Source: an uncultured Clostridia bacterium
GTDB lineage: Bacteria > Bacillota > Clostridia > Oscillospirales > Ruminococcaceae
Direction of reading: 5' to 3'
Assembly: GCA_945935925.1 (NCBI GenBank)
Contig: CAMERU010000003.1
Coordinates: 1 to 41,462, forward strand
DNA: 41,462 nucleotides
The notes under the pieces were generated by a model. It ran no database searches and was not told the origin of the DNA. It saw only the letters and a list, made by a program, of their open reading frames with translations. The position numbers were made by a program, and so were the translations under genes. Shown here in pieces: positions 18,109 to 28,004 of this stretch (position 1 is its first letter; each line of letters starts with the position of its first letter).

Positions 18109-18846
18109 CTATTCACACGCCGCAGACTTCATGATCTGCGCCAGCTTATACATTCTTGTCTTTGAAAGTACCGTGCCGCTGTCGTAAGCCTCAAGAAAAT
18201 GCAGCAGCTCGCTGCTTCCCGAGCATACATAGTCGTTTTCGCGCAAATTAAGCCTTAGCTTGACATTGGGCGAGGAGAAATACAGTATCGTGTCTATCCA
18301 CACATCTTCGCCCGCCTTGTTAAGTATGCTCTTGGCTATATCGCGCTGCCGCCTCATCTGCTTTATCGGGTTGTCCATCTCCTGCTGCGAGGTCTTTCCG
18401 TCGCGGTAATACTTCCGCTGTATCCATTTCTCCGATTTCCAGCTGCCCGATATGCTGCCGGAATGGTTTTTTACCTCAACGATAAGCACGCCCTTGTGAG
18501 TTATCAGCATTGCGTCAAGCTCGGAGCGCCCCCGTTTGTACCGCACGGGGAGATTGAGGATTATTATATTGTTGCCGCCAAGCTTCTTTACCGTTCGGAA
18601 AAGCTGCTTCTCGCCGCGCACGCCGCTGTTCAGAACGCCGTACCGACGCGCTAAGAATATGTACGCAACGTTGCACAGAAGAATCAGCGCAATGACCACC
18701 GCCGCCGATATCGGCTGAGTGTAAAGCTTCAGCCATACGAACGCGATAAGCAGCAAGACAGGCATGATCCCCACGATCACCTGAAGCACGAACAGAAGTA
18801 TAACCATCTTGTTGTTCTTATTGCGCCCGCGTATGACCTTGTTCAT
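18109..18846 (-). CDS. NERD (nuclease-related) domain protein with N-terminal transmembrane helices
   Basis: RGEKQLFRTVKKLGG...SELDAMLITHKGVLIVEVKNHSGSISGS; NERD core E-x-K pattern. Confidence 0.85.
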   Translation of the reverse strand: MNKVIRGRNKNNKMVILLFVLQVIVGIMPVLLLIAFVWLKLYTQPISAAVVIALILLCNVAYIFLARRYGVLNSGVRGEKQLFRTVKKLGGNNIIILNLPVRYKRGRSELDAMLITHKGVLIVEVKNHSGSISGSWKSEKWIQRKYYRDGKTSQQEMDNPIKQMRRQRDIAKSILNKAGEDVWIDTILYFSSPNVKLRLNLRENDYVCSGSSELLHFLEAYDSGTVLSKTRMYKLAQIMKSAACE

Positions 18847-18872
18847 TGTCGGTACCTCCGAAAATCAAAACC

Positions 18873-19967
18873 TCACACGTTGAACCTGAAAAGCGTTACG
18901 TCACCGTCCTGCATAACATAATCCTTGCCCTCAAGACGGACAAGCCCCTTTTCCTTGGCAGCCGTCATGCTTCCGCATTTCATCAGGTCGTCAAAGGCAA
19001 CTATCTCCGCGCGGATAAAGCCCTTTTCAAAGTCGGTGTGTATCTTACCCGCCGCCTGCGGTGCCTTTGTGCCCTTGGTGATAGTCCACGCGCGGACCTC
19101 CTGAGGACCTGCGGTGAGGTAGGATATAAGACCTAACAGGCGGTAGCCCGTCTTGATTATTCGCGCAAGACCCGACGACTCAAGGTTCATATCCGCGAGA
19201 AATACCTCCTTGTCCTCGTCGGACATATCGGAGATCTCTGCCTCTATCTGCGCGCAGATAGGAAGCACCTCCGCGTGCTCCTCCTCCGCAATGGCGCATA
19301 CCGCCTTGTATTCCTCGTTAAGGTTGATATCGCCCGTGAAGTCCTTCTCGGACAGGTTCGCCGCGTAAATAACGGGCTTGTTGGACAGCAGGGGAGTGTC
19401 CTTAAGCATTGCGCGCTCGTCGTCGGTGTAGTCGTAGCTGCGCGCGGATTTTCCGTTTTCAAGGTGAGCCTTCAGCGACTCGAAGAAGTCTACCTCCTTC
19501 TGGAGCGACTTGTCGCCCTTTACCGCCTTTTTCGCGCGGTCAATGCGGCGGTCGAGTATCTCAAGGTCGGAGAAGATAAGCTCAAGATTTATCGTTTCGA
19601 TATCGCGCGCCGCGCCAATGCTTCCGTCAACGTGGATTATATTGTCGTCCTTGAAGCAGCGGACAACGTGCACTATCGCGTCCACCTCGCGGATATTCGA
19701 CAGGAACTTGTTTCCAAGACCCTCGCCCTTGCTCGCGCCCTTAACAAGTCCCGCAATGTCCACAAATTCAAGCGTCGCGGGTGTGAACTTCTCGGGGTTG
19801 TACATCTTCGCAAGCTCGTCAAGGCGCTCGTCGGGAACGGATACAATGCCGACGTTCGGCTCGATGGTGCAGAACGGATAGTTAGCGGACTCCGCGCCCG
19901 CATTCGTCAGTGCGTTGAACAGTGTGCTCTTGCCGACATTCGGCAGACCTACCATGCCTAATTTCAT
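18873..19967 (-). CDS. ychF: Redox-regulated ATPase YchF (Obg-like)
   Basis: GLPNVGKSTLFNALTNAGAESANYPFCTIEPNVG, FVDIAGLVKGASKGEGLGNKFLSNIREVDAIVHVVRCF; C-terminal TGS domain. Confidence 0.97.
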   Translation of the reverse strand: MKLGMVGLPNVGKSTLFNALTNAGAESANYPFCTIEPNVGIVSVPDERLDELAKMYNPEKFTPATLEFVDIAGLVKGASKGEGLGNKFLSNIREVDAIVHVVRCFKDDNIIHVDGSIGAARDIETINLELIFSDLEILDRRIDRAKKAVKGDKSLQKEVDFFESLKAHLENGKSARSYDYTDDERAMLKDTPLLSNKPVIYAANLSEKDFTGDINLNEEYKAVCAIAEEEHAEVLPICAQIEAEISDMSDEDKEVFLADMNLESSGLARIIKTGYRLLGLISYLTAGPQEVRAWTITKGTKAPQAAGKIHTDFEKGFIRAEIVAFDDLMKCGSMTAAKEKGLVRLEGKDYVMQDGDVTLFRFNV

Positions 19968-20072
19968 TTTTTGCCCTTCCTTAATAAAAAAATTTCTAAT
20001 CTATTGTAGCATTTTCCGCGTTATTTTTCAAGGGGTGGTTTATAGGGAAAACTGTTTTGCCTCCGTTCCCCG

Positions 20073-22064
20073 TCAGCGGGTTTTGTCTTTCAGCCGCTTC
20101 GCAAAGAACGCATAGGCAAAGGATATGCACAGCAACGTTATACCGAAGCCGATGAACATAAGCGTTCTGCCCATCGCGTCTATCGCAGGGAAATCGAACA
20201 GGAACAACTTTGCGGACGAGAACAGCGCCAGCGCAAGCCCGAACCGGCGCAGCAGCGCGTTGTATTTCGCAAAGCCGATACCGATCCACGCCGCGGCGGT
20301 GAGTATGTAGATAATGCTTATTATGCAGCTTGTAAACGCCGCCCAGCCGTTTACGTCAAGCATTACGGTAAGCGTCATCAGCGCGTAGAACGACACCACA
20401 AGCCCGACCGCCCGCGCAAATTTCGGCGCGAGCGACTTTATCCTTAACGCCATATCCAGCGCCGAAAGCACCGAAACGACATTCACGGCGACAAAGACTA
20501 TGACCTCTCCGATACCCGAATCGAGCGACCTCCAGTTGTTTATATATGCGGCGACATTCGTTGCCATCAGACCTATCATTCCGAACGAGTACAGTGTGAG
20601 AGAGGCGGCTGCGCCGGCGGCTTTCATATATTTCAGCTTGCCCGTCGCAAACCCGAGCAGCATCCAGACGACAACGCCGAAAATCAGCCTGTATAACCCG
20701 CCCTTTTCGCTCTCGATAACACCGCTGCGCAGCAGTGTGCCGGTGAGCTTCGTATAAACCATATACAGCCCGAATACTCCGGTATTGAGCAGCACCGCCC
20801 ATGAATAAATATTCACAAGCGCGCCGCGCCTGCCCTTTGCGGCAAATGCCGCCATAACGGCTATCCATATCACCGCGTTCAGCACATATGTCCACACGAA
20901 CAGCGGGTCTGCAAGCTGCGTCACACATTCCGAAAGGAACAAAAGCTCCGCAAAGCTGAGCGCGCCGTAGCCCCAGCCAAGCCACAGCTTTTTGTTCTGA
21001 AACAGTCCCGCAACTATGACCGCCGCCGCGAATACATGGAAAACCATGTAGGAGAACATTTCGGGAAACAGCGACAGAATGCCGACGGAAAGCGCCGTCA
21101 TCAGCAGATTTTCAAATATCTGCTCTGTGCGGCAGCTGCGCCCCAGAGCAAGCGAAAGCATGACCGCGCAGACCGTGTACGCCACCGCAAGAACAAGTAC
21201 GATAATGCCCGCCGCGGTGTTTTTCCCGCCGAGAAAAGCGAGCGGGAGCAGCATTGCAAACGCCTGCGACATTACGAGCAGCGTCGCGTTTGCCTTGTTT
21301 ATCCCGCCGCAGCGCGTCGTGCTTTTAAGGACAACGCCGCCCGCGTACATCGCAAGGACGGTTATAACAAAAATCGAGGCGAAAATGCCTACAAGTTCAT
21401 TTAACGTGGAAATCTGCGCATTATGGATCTTTGCGTCGAGCAAAAGCTCCTTTCGCAGCGAATTGCCCTTGAAAAAGAGGAATATTCCCTCTGCAACGGC
21501 GGTCAATACTCCGACAAATTTCGCGGGAACAAGCTCCTTGCGCTGACAGATTATCGAAGCGCCCGCGAATACCGCCGCAAGAAATACCGCACTGATGAAA
21601 TAACCGACCCATGTTTCTACCGCCCATATGGGGAGGAACGCGCCGATGACCGTCACGATAAGCAGCGGCTGCGATTTATACCTCAGCGAAAGCAGCAGAC
21701 CTGCCGCCGCCGTCACCGCGCCGATAACAAGCGCGCCGTCGCCGATAACGTCAAACCCGAACCGCCCGACAAGCGAACACACGAAAAGCTCCGCAATGCC
21801 CCCGAACGTAAGCGAGCCGGCGAAAACGACCGAGCCGCCTCTCCTGAACAGCTCGCCGAGCAGCGTCATGACCGCGCCCAGCGCCAGTATCATTGCAAGC
21901 CGCCCCCATGCGGGGATATAACCGTCCGAAACGGCTGAAAATGCGATAACGCCTATAATTATGAAGATAACGCCTATTTTGCTCAGAATATTAAGTCCGA
22001 CATACATCTCGCCGCCCGACGGGGAATTGTTCTGCGGCGCGGGAGAGGGATTGTTATTGTTCAT
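20073..22064 (-). CDS. DUF2339-like polytopic membrane protein
   Basis: Many hydrophobic segments; N-terminal MYVGLNILSKIGVIFIIIGVIAFSAVSDGYIPAWGRLAMIL resembles DUF2339 proteins. Confidence 0.75.
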   Translation of the reverse strand: MNNNNPSPAPQNNSPSGGEMYVGLNILSKIGVIFIIIGVIAFSAVSDGYIPAWGRLAMILALGAVMTLLGELFRRGGSVVFAGSLTFGGIAELFVCSLVGRFGFDVIGDGALVIGAVTAAAGLLLSLRYKSQPLLIVTVIGAFLPIWAVETWVGYFISAVFLAAVFAGASIICQRKELVPAKFVGVLTAVAEGIFLFFKGNSLRKELLLDAKIHNAQISTLNELVGIFASIFVITVLAMYAGGVVLKSTTRCGGINKANATLLVMSQAFAMLLPLAFLGGKNTAAGIIVLVLAVAYTVCAVMLSLALGRSCRTEQIFENLLMTALSVGILSLFPEMFSYMVFHVFAAAVIVAGLFQNKKLWLGWGYGALSFAELLFLSECVTQLADPLFVWTYVLNAVIWIAVMAAFAAKGRRGALVNIYSWAVLLNTGVFGLYMVYTKLTGTLLRSGVIESEKGGLYRLIFGVVVWMLLGFATGKLKYMKAAGAAASLTLYSFGMIGLMATNVAAYINNWRSLDSGIGEVIVFVAVNVVSVLSALDMALRIKSLAPKFARAVGLVVSFYALMTLTVMLDVNGWAAFTSCIISIIYILTAAAWIGIGFAKYNALLRRFGLALALFSSAKLFLFDFPAIDAMGRTLMFIGFGITLLCISFAYAFFAKRLKDKTR

Positions 22065-22105
22065 GACGGCTCCTTTCCGTATAAAAAGTTAAAGGCTATA
22101 ATTGC

Positions 22106-22134
22106 ATTATATCACAACCCGCATGATTTTACAA
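22106..22134 (-). promoter_or_regulatory. Sigma-A-type promoter for the DUF2339-like gene
   Basis: On the minus strand TTGTAA-N17-TATAAT. Confidence 0.65.
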
Positions 22135-22185
22135 GTGAAATACCGATTTTTCATAAAAAATCCATATTAAATAAGAAATATGGTA

Positions 22186-22214
22186 TTGACTATTTTCCGA
22201 AAATATATTATAAT
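22186..22214 (+). promoter_or_regulatory. Sigma-A-type promoter for secDF
   Basis: TTGACT-N17-TATAAT. Confidence 0.75.
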
Positions 22215-22272
22215 AAACAGTATATTAGAATGGCGGGGTGTGCTCCTGCTGTCCCCGCAAAACCGAAACGGA

Positions 22273-24630
22273 GTGAAAAAACAATTGAAGAGCAGAATAA
22301 CAAAACCCGTGTTCTTTGTTGTCTTTATCCTCATTCTCGCGTTCACGTTCCTGTCCACCGTGGGTATAAGCACCCGGTACGGCGACACGGAAACCGCGAT
22401 AATATGGGGCATTGACGATATAAGATGGGGTATCGATATCCGCGGCGGCGTTAACGTTACATTCGGTGTCCCCGAGGATTATGCGGCAGAAAATGCTATC
22501 ACCGAGAACGATCTCAACGCCGCAAAGTCGATCATCGAAACACGTCTTGTCAGCAAGCATATCAACGACTACGAGGTTTACACCGACGTCGCGACCAACG
22601 CGATAATCGTGCAGTTCCCGTGGCAGAGCGGCGATAACTCCTTCGACCCCGAGCAGGCAGTCAAGGAGATCGGCGAAACCGCGCTGCTGACGTTCCGCGA
22701 GGGTCACGAGGTAGACGCAAACGGTCTGCCCACCGGTAAGACCGAAACTGTCATACTTACCGGCTCTGATGTAAAGAGCGCGACCGCGCTGTATGACAAC
22801 ACCGACAAGAAGCATATCGTGCAGCTTGAGTTCAAGGACAGCGGTGTTGAAGCTTTCTCCGAGGCTACCGGACGCCTTGTCGGCGACTGCATCTCCATTT
22901 GGATGGACGACACCTGCATTTCCTACCCCGAGGTAAACGAGAAGATCTCCGACAATACCTGCATTATTTCCGGCAGCTTCGACGCGGACAGCGCGACAGC
23001 ACTTGCCAACAAGATAAACGGCGGCGCGCTTCCGTTCAAGCTTGAGGTCAAGAGCCTCTCCACCATTTCGCCTATACTCGGTATCGGCGCGCGCGACTCC
23101 ATGGCTATCGCGGGTCTTGTTGCGTTCATTCTCATTGCGATATTCATGATCGTTTACTACCGCCTGCCCGGTCTTGTGGCAGTTATCGCGCTTATGGGTC
23201 AGGTCGCGGGTATGTTTGCGGCGATAACCGGCTTCTTCTCCTTTAACAGCGCTTCCTCTCTCACGCTCCCCGGTATCGCGGGTATTATCCTGTCGATAGG
23301 CATGGGCGTTGACGCGAACGTTATCTCCGCAGAGCGTATCAGAGAAGAAATAAAGGCGGGCAGAACTATCGACGGCGCGCTCAAGAACGGCTTCCAGCGC
23401 GGCTTCACGGCGATACTTGACTCCAACCTCACCGTTATAATCGTTGCGCTCATACTCATGGCTGTTTTCGGAACGTGGTTCGGCGCTTCGACAGAGGGTA
23501 CCGTTTATTCCTTCGGTTACACGCTGCTTGTCGGCGTTATCATGAACTTCATCATGGCTTGCTGGGCGACAAGACTTATGACGGTCGCGCTGTCTAAGTT
23601 CAAGTGCTTCAGAAAGACATGGTTCTACGGCGTAAGCAAGTCCAACGCCGTTGCTGATGCAGAAACGGGCAAGGACACCGTTCTCCCCATCGAGGTCAAG
23701 GCAAAGACAAACGTCGACTTTGTTGGCAAGAGAAAGATATTTGTTGCGGTTTCGGGCGCGCTTGTCGCTCTTACCGTTGTCCTCTCGTTCGTGCTCGGCG
23801 TTAACGTCGATATCCGCTTCAAGGGCGGTACGATGATAACCTACAGCTACACCGGCGAGGTTGCTCCCGAGGCGATAAAGTCCACCGTTGAGTCCCTCGG
23901 AACTCCCCGTGCTACCGTTACAACCGGTACAAGCTTCACGGGCGGTCTTAATACGATAGTCGTTTCCTTCGCGGCTGACGAAAAGATGGACGACGATATG
24001 CTCGCAAGCATTTCCGACAAGCTTGCCGAGACTTATCCCGAAAACAAGATAACCAATATGGATACGACAAACGTTTCCGCTTCGTCCGGCTCGCAGTTCT
24101 TCATTTCCTGCCTTATCGCGGTAATTGCGGCGTTCGTTCTGCTCGTTATTTACATCGCGTTCAGATTCCGCAAGATAGGCGGCTGGCGAGCGGGCGTTAT
24201 CGCGCTGCTCTGCCTTATCCATGACGTTGTTCTGACATATACGGTTTACGTTATCAGCGGTATGTCGCTTGACTCCAACTTCATGGCGGTTATACTGACG
24301 CTGCTCGGTTACTCTATCAACAATACGATCATCATTTACGACCGTCTGCGTGAAAACCGCGCGAAGTACGGCGGAAAGATATCCGACAGAGAGCTTGTTA
24401 ACCTCTCGATAAATCAGACTCTGAGCCGCTCCATCATCACAACGGCAACAACGGTCACCGCAATGCTGAGCATTTCGATAATCTGCTCCGCAATGGGCGT
24501 TACCTCGATACTCTCGTTCTCTGTCCCGCTCGCGATCGGTATGCTTATAGGCTTCTACTCCTCCCTCTGCCTTGCAGGTCCTATCTGGATATGGTGGGAA
24601 GAGCGCAAGACTGCGAAGAAGTCGGCTTGA
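22273..24630 (+). CDS. secDF: Protein translocase subunit SecDF (fused)
   Basis: SecD segment (WGIDIRGGVNVTFGVP...GMGVDANVISAERIREEIKAG) fused to SecF segment (VNVDIRFKGGTMITYSY...GYSINNTIIIYDRLRENR). Start is GTG 22273 or TTG 22285. Confidence 0.95.
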   Translation: MKKQLKSRITKPVFFVVFILILAFTFLSTVGISTRYGDTETAIIWGIDDIRWGIDIRGGVNVTFGVPEDYAAENAITENDLNAAKSIIETRLVSKHINDYEVYTDVATNAIIVQFPWQSGDNSFDPEQAVKEIGETALLTFREGHEVDANGLPTGKTETVILTGSDVKSATALYDNTDKKHIVQLEFKDSGVEAFSEATGRLVGDCISIWMDDTCISYPEVNEKISDNTCIISGSFDADSATALANKINGGALPFKLEVKSLSTISPILGIGARDSMAIAGLVAFILIAIFMIVYYRLPGLVAVIALMGQVAGMFAAITGFFSFNSASSLTLPGIAGIILSIGMGVDANVISAERIREEIKAGRTIDGALKNGFQRGFTAILDSNLTVIIVALILMAVFGTWFGASTEGTVYSFGYTLLVGVIMNFIMACWATRLMTVALSKFKCFRKTWFYGVSKSNAVADAETGKDTVLPIEVKAKTNVDFVGKRKIFVAVSGALVALTVVLSFVLGVNVDIRFKGGTMITYSYTGEVAPEAIKSTVESLGTPRATVTTGTSFTGGLNTIVVSFAADEKMDDDMLASISDKLAETYPENKITNMDTTNVSASSGSQFFISCLIAVIAAFVLLVIYIAFRFRKIGGWRAGVIALLCLIHDVVLTYTVYVISGMSLDSNFMAVILTLLGYSINNTIIIYDRLRENRAKYGGKISDRELVNLSINQTLSRSIITTATTVTAMLSISIICSAMGVTSILSFSVPLAIGMLIGFYSSLCLAGPIWIWWEERKTAKKSA

Positions 24631-24659
24631 GCCTTGCATAGTCACTGATAAACAGTTGT

Positions 24660-24691
24660 CCTCCCCCGTTCATTTCGGGGGAGGATTTTTT
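24660..24691 (+). terminator. Intrinsic terminator of secDF
   Basis: CCTCCCCCG-ttcattt-CGGGGGAGG followed by ATTTTTTG. Confidence 0.9.
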
Positions 24692-24762
24692 GTTAATAAC
24701 ACCATTAATATTACAGGTGGTAATATTCCTGTTGATATTCCGCAGCGGCTGTTTGTTTTCGG

Positions 24763-26403
24763 TCAATCTGCCGCTGCCGCAGCGGCAACGCTCTCGCCCT
24801 CGTTCGGCGTATCCGTAACCACTACTATATCGCCGCCACGTATCTCAGTCGCGCCCTCGGGGATAATGCTCTGCTCCCCGCGCTTTATCAGCACGATAAG
24901 CAGGCTGTCGGGGAGCCGCAGCTCCTTTATCCTCCGCCCCAGCCACGGGTGACCGCCCCTGATATGTATTTCGCGGAGCCCGAAGCTTTTTTCCTCCTCG
25001 AACGGGGGAACAGACAGGATAATGCTGTCCCCTGCGCAGATCTCTGTGCCGCCGCGCGGTATCAGATCCTCATCACCGCGCTTTATCATCACCGCAAGAG
25101 AGCCCGTCGGGAAAGTCACCTCGCTGAGCTTCCGCCCGACCCACGGGTGACCGTCGGGAATGAACATTCTCATCATGGTTATCGAGCTTTCCTCGCGGTA
25201 GTCGTTGAATGTCTTGAGAACATCGGAGCCCTCGTCGATAAGCCCCAGCTTTCTTGCCGCCGTTGGCAGGAGCGTCCCCTGAACCAGCATCGACAGCAGG
25301 CAGACGCAGAAAACAATGTTGAATATATTGTGCTCCGTAGACCCGCCGTTCACCACCGCCATTATCGCAAATACTATCGACGACGCGCCGCGCAGTCCCG
25401 CAAGGCTGATAAACGCCCTGTCCCTTATCGGCGATCTCCCGCAGAAAATAAGCGCCGCGACAGGCCGCGAAACAAGCGTCAGACAAAGGAAGATAAGCAG
25501 GGCAGGGAGCAGGCTCTCGATAAACTGCGACGGAGTTGACAGCAGACCGAGCAGGAAGAATACCGCGATCTGACACAGCCCCGTCACGCCGTTCAGAAAT
25601 ACAACGGTTTCACGCCTTGCGGGAAGCTTCGCGTTTCCGAGAATCATTCCCGCAATATAAACGCTAAGGTAGCCGTTCCCGCCCAAAACGGCAGCCAGCC
25701 CGTAGGCAAACAGCGCCGCCGCGAGGAATATAATGCACTCAAACCCGTCGGTAGCCGCCTTGAAATGCCTGATGACAAATACCATAACAACTCCGACGCC
25801 CGCCCCGAACAGCACGCCGAAAAACAGCTGCCCCAGCACGAGCAGCGGCACAGCCGCCGTGCCGCTTCCGCCAAGCAGCGCTAACGCTATCACCGTCAGC
25901 ATATACGAAAACGGGTCGTTCGAGCCGCTCTCTACTTCAAGCAGCGGTGCTATGCCGTTTTTCAGGTCAAGCTTTTTCGAGCGGAGCACCGAAAACACCG
26001 ACGCGGCGTCCGTTGAGCTTATAACTGCGCCCATAAGAAAGCTTTCCGCCGCTCCGAAATGCAGCACGAAATAACAGAACAGCGCGGTAACTCCCGCCGT
26101 CACAACAACGCCGAGCGTCGACATAAGGCACGCCTTGACCATTACGGGCTTCGCCGTTTCCCATTTAACGGAAAATCCGCCCGTAAACATTATGATGATA
26201 AGCGCCGCCTCGCAGACGTATGCCGAAAAGGAATAATCCTCGAACGGGATCTTCAGCAGCCCGTCCGTCCCGAAAATCATACCCACACCTATGAAAATAA
26301 GCAGGGCAGGCACGCCGATCTTTCCCGAAAGCCTGTCGGAAAATACGCACAAAAGAAGCACCGCCGCGGTGATAATTATAAGTACGGTAAGGTTCATATT
26401 CAT
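24763..26403 (-). CDS. Potassium/proton antiporter (NhaP2/CPA type) with two TrkA-C (RCK_C) domains
   Basis: Polytopic exchanger domain (GGFSVKWETAKPVMVKACLMSTLGV, SSTDAASVFSVLRSKKLDL) plus two repeats HPWVGRKLSEV...IPRGGTEICAGDSIIL and HPWLGRRIKEL...IPEGATEIRGGDIVVV. Confidence 0.92.
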   Translation of the reverse strand: MNMNLTVLIIITAAVLLLCVFSDRLSGKIGVPALLIFIGVGMIFGTDGLLKIPFEDYSFSAYVCEAALIIIMFTGGFSVKWETAKPVMVKACLMSTLGVVVTAGVTALFCYFVLHFGAAESFLMGAVISSTDAASVFSVLRSKKLDLKNGIAPLLEVESGSNDPFSYMLTVIALALLGGSGTAAVPLLVLGQLFFGVLFGAGVGVVMVFVIRHFKAATDGFECIIFLAAALFAYGLAAVLGGNGYLSVYIAGMILGNAKLPARRETVVFLNGVTGLCQIAVFFLLGLLSTPSQFIESLLPALLIFLCLTLVSRPVAALIFCGRSPIRDRAFISLAGLRGASSIVFAIMAVVNGGSTEHNIFNIVFCVCLLSMLVQGTLLPTAARKLGLIDEGSDVLKTFNDYREESSITMMRMFIPDGHPWVGRKLSEVTFPTGSLAVMIKRGDEDLIPRGGTEICAGDSIILSVPPFEEEKSFGLREIHIRGGHPWLGRRIKELRLPDSLLIVLIKRGEQSIIPEGATEIRGGDIVVVTDTPNEGESVAAAAAAD

Positions 26404-26486
26404 CGCTCCACAATATTGTCGTGATTACATTTTATCATAATTTGCAGTGATAACTCTATAACCCGCCGTTAATCCCGTGTTAAGAA

Positions 26487-26515
26487 AAGCGCGCACCCGT
26501 TCATGATGCGCGCTT
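26487..26515 (-). terminator. Hairpin terminator downstream of the M14-like gene
   Basis: AAGCGCGCA/TGCGCGCTT (9-bp stem) followed on the minus strand by TTCTTAAC. Confidence 0.6.
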
Positions 26516-26521
26516 GATCGT

Positions 26522-27457
26522 TCACTTGTGCAGCCGCTTTATCATCTTGAATACAACGCTGTTCTGGTCGACAAGCGGCTTTTTATGTGTAAAGAATATT
26601 ATCCCGTCACAGGGCGCTTTTATCTCGTCGATGACCTCGCCCTCGTATGGGTGAATGACCTGCGCGAGGACTTCGCCGCGGCTCACCTCGTCGCCCGAGC
26701 TGCACAGTCCGCGGTATATCCCCGCCGCGCCGCTCTTGACGTTCATCATCTCGTCCTCCTCGATGATAGTGCCCATGTATCCGCCGTGGCATTTGTACTT
26801 GATTATCCCCATTCTCGACAGGAAACGCAGAACGGCAGACACGCCCTGCTCGGCGGAGTCCTCGTCGATGTTCTCGGTCGCGTTGGTGTACACCGAAAAC
26901 GCCGCCGTGCCGCTCACCTGCCAGTTATAGTTGAGCGTCGACTGATCCATAGATGACGGCGTACGCAATACCACATACGGAAGCCCGAAAAGGTTTGCAA
27001 GGCTTGTATTCTCCTTGCAGGTCTTCATCATGCGGACGTGGGGGATAAATACTCCCGGGATATAAAAGCTCGCGAACTGAATGCCGTACTGATACTGCTT
27101 TATCTCGTCAAAAACAGCCGCCGCTATGCGCTCCGTCGTTTCTCCGTCGGCGTTGCCGGGGAACATTCGGTTTATATCCGTGTTGTCAAGACACCAGAAG
27201 CGCTTGCTTATGTTCGTGCTGTAATTGTTGAGCGACGGAATTACAAGAATTTCCCTGTCGTAGGCTATGCAGCCCTTTTTCTCCAGGGTCGAGAGCACCT
27301 TGACCAGCCTGCTGCACATATAAAGCTGCTGTATTTCGTTGCCGCGCACCGAGCCGATAACGCAGCAGGACTTTTCGCCCTTTCCGAAGCGGTATCCCGC
27401 CACGCGGAAATCGTCACGGTACGGGCTCGACATACTGAATATGATATCCTTTTTCAT
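26522..27457 (-). CDS. Succinylglutamate desuccinylase/aspartoacylase (M14-like) family protein
   Basis: CCVIGSVRGNEIQQLYMCSRLV, RFWCLDNTDINRMFPGNADGETTERIAAAVF; C-terminal biotinyl-like segment. Confidence 0.85.
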   Translation of the reverse strand: MKKDIIFSMSSPYRDDFRVAGYRFGKGEKSCCVIGSVRGNEIQQLYMCSRLVKVLSTLEKKGCIAYDREILVIPSLNNYSTNISKRFWCLDNTDINRMFPGNADGETTERIAAAVFDEIKQYQYGIQFASFYIPGVFIPHVRMMKTCKENTSLANLFGLPYVVLRTPSSMDQSTLNYNWQVSGTAAFSVYTNATENIDEDSAEQGVSAVLRFLSRMGIIKYKCHGGYMGTIIEEDEMMNVKSGAAGIYRGLCSSGDEVSRGEVLAQVIHPYEGEVIDEIKAPCDGIIFFTHKKPLVDQNSVVFKMIKRLHK

Positions 27458-27529
27458 TACTGTTCCCCCAATTCTGCCCTGCCGATAAGCACAGCGCCGA
27501 AAGGTCGTACCGTTCGGCGCCGCTGCCCG

Positions 27530-28003
27530 TTATGCAGAAATACTTTTACATACGTCTATCCACTTTTCATAGCCCGAGCACTTTTCAAGCTCGTCTATTG
27601 TCAGCTCGACTGCTGTGTTGCCGCTGCCGCAGGCAGGGAACACCTTATCAAAACGTCTGAGCGACTCGTCCAGAAAAACGCGCACGCCGTCCTTTATCCC
27701 GAACGGGCATACTCCGCCCACCGAATGCCCGATAAGCTCGTCTACCTCCGCAGGGGTCAGCATTTTCGCCTTTGTGCCGAACTGCGCCTTGTATTTTGCG
27801 TTGTCTACCTTCATATCTCCCGCGGTAACCACCATGACAGGCTCGCCGCCCGCCATAAATGTGAGCGACTTCGCTATCCTCGCGGGCTCGCAGCCCAACG
27901 CCTGCGCCGCAAGCTCGACCGTCGCGCTGCTCTGCGAAAATTCGCGGACTCTGTCCGAAAGACCGAACCGTTCAAGATGTTCCTTTGCGCTGTCAAATGC
28001 CAT
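27530..28003 (-). CDS. YbaK/EbsC family protein (Cys-tRNA(Pro)/aminoacyl-tRNA deacylase-like)
   Basis: ARIAKSLTFMAGGEPVMVVTAGDMKVDNAKYK, GHSVGGVCPFGIKDGVRVFLDESLRRFDKVFPACGSGNTAVEL. Start chosen at MAFDSAKEH, preceded by GAGGGAGA within the last codons of the upstream gene. Confidence 0.92.
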   Translation of the reverse strand: MAFDSAKEHLERFGLSDRVREFSQSSATVELAAQALGCEPARIAKSLTFMAGGEPVMVVTAGDMKVDNAKYKAQFGTKAKMLTPAEVDELIGHSVGGVCPFGIKDGVRVFLDESLRRFDKVFPACGSGNTAVELTIDELEKCSGYEKWIDVCKSISA

Positions 28004-28004
28004 T

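Noticed and set aside
22225-24645. 806-aa open frame antisense to secDF
   Set aside because: Arg/Asp/His-rich, non-protein-like composition entirely opposite a well-supported secDF gene; explained by codon bias.
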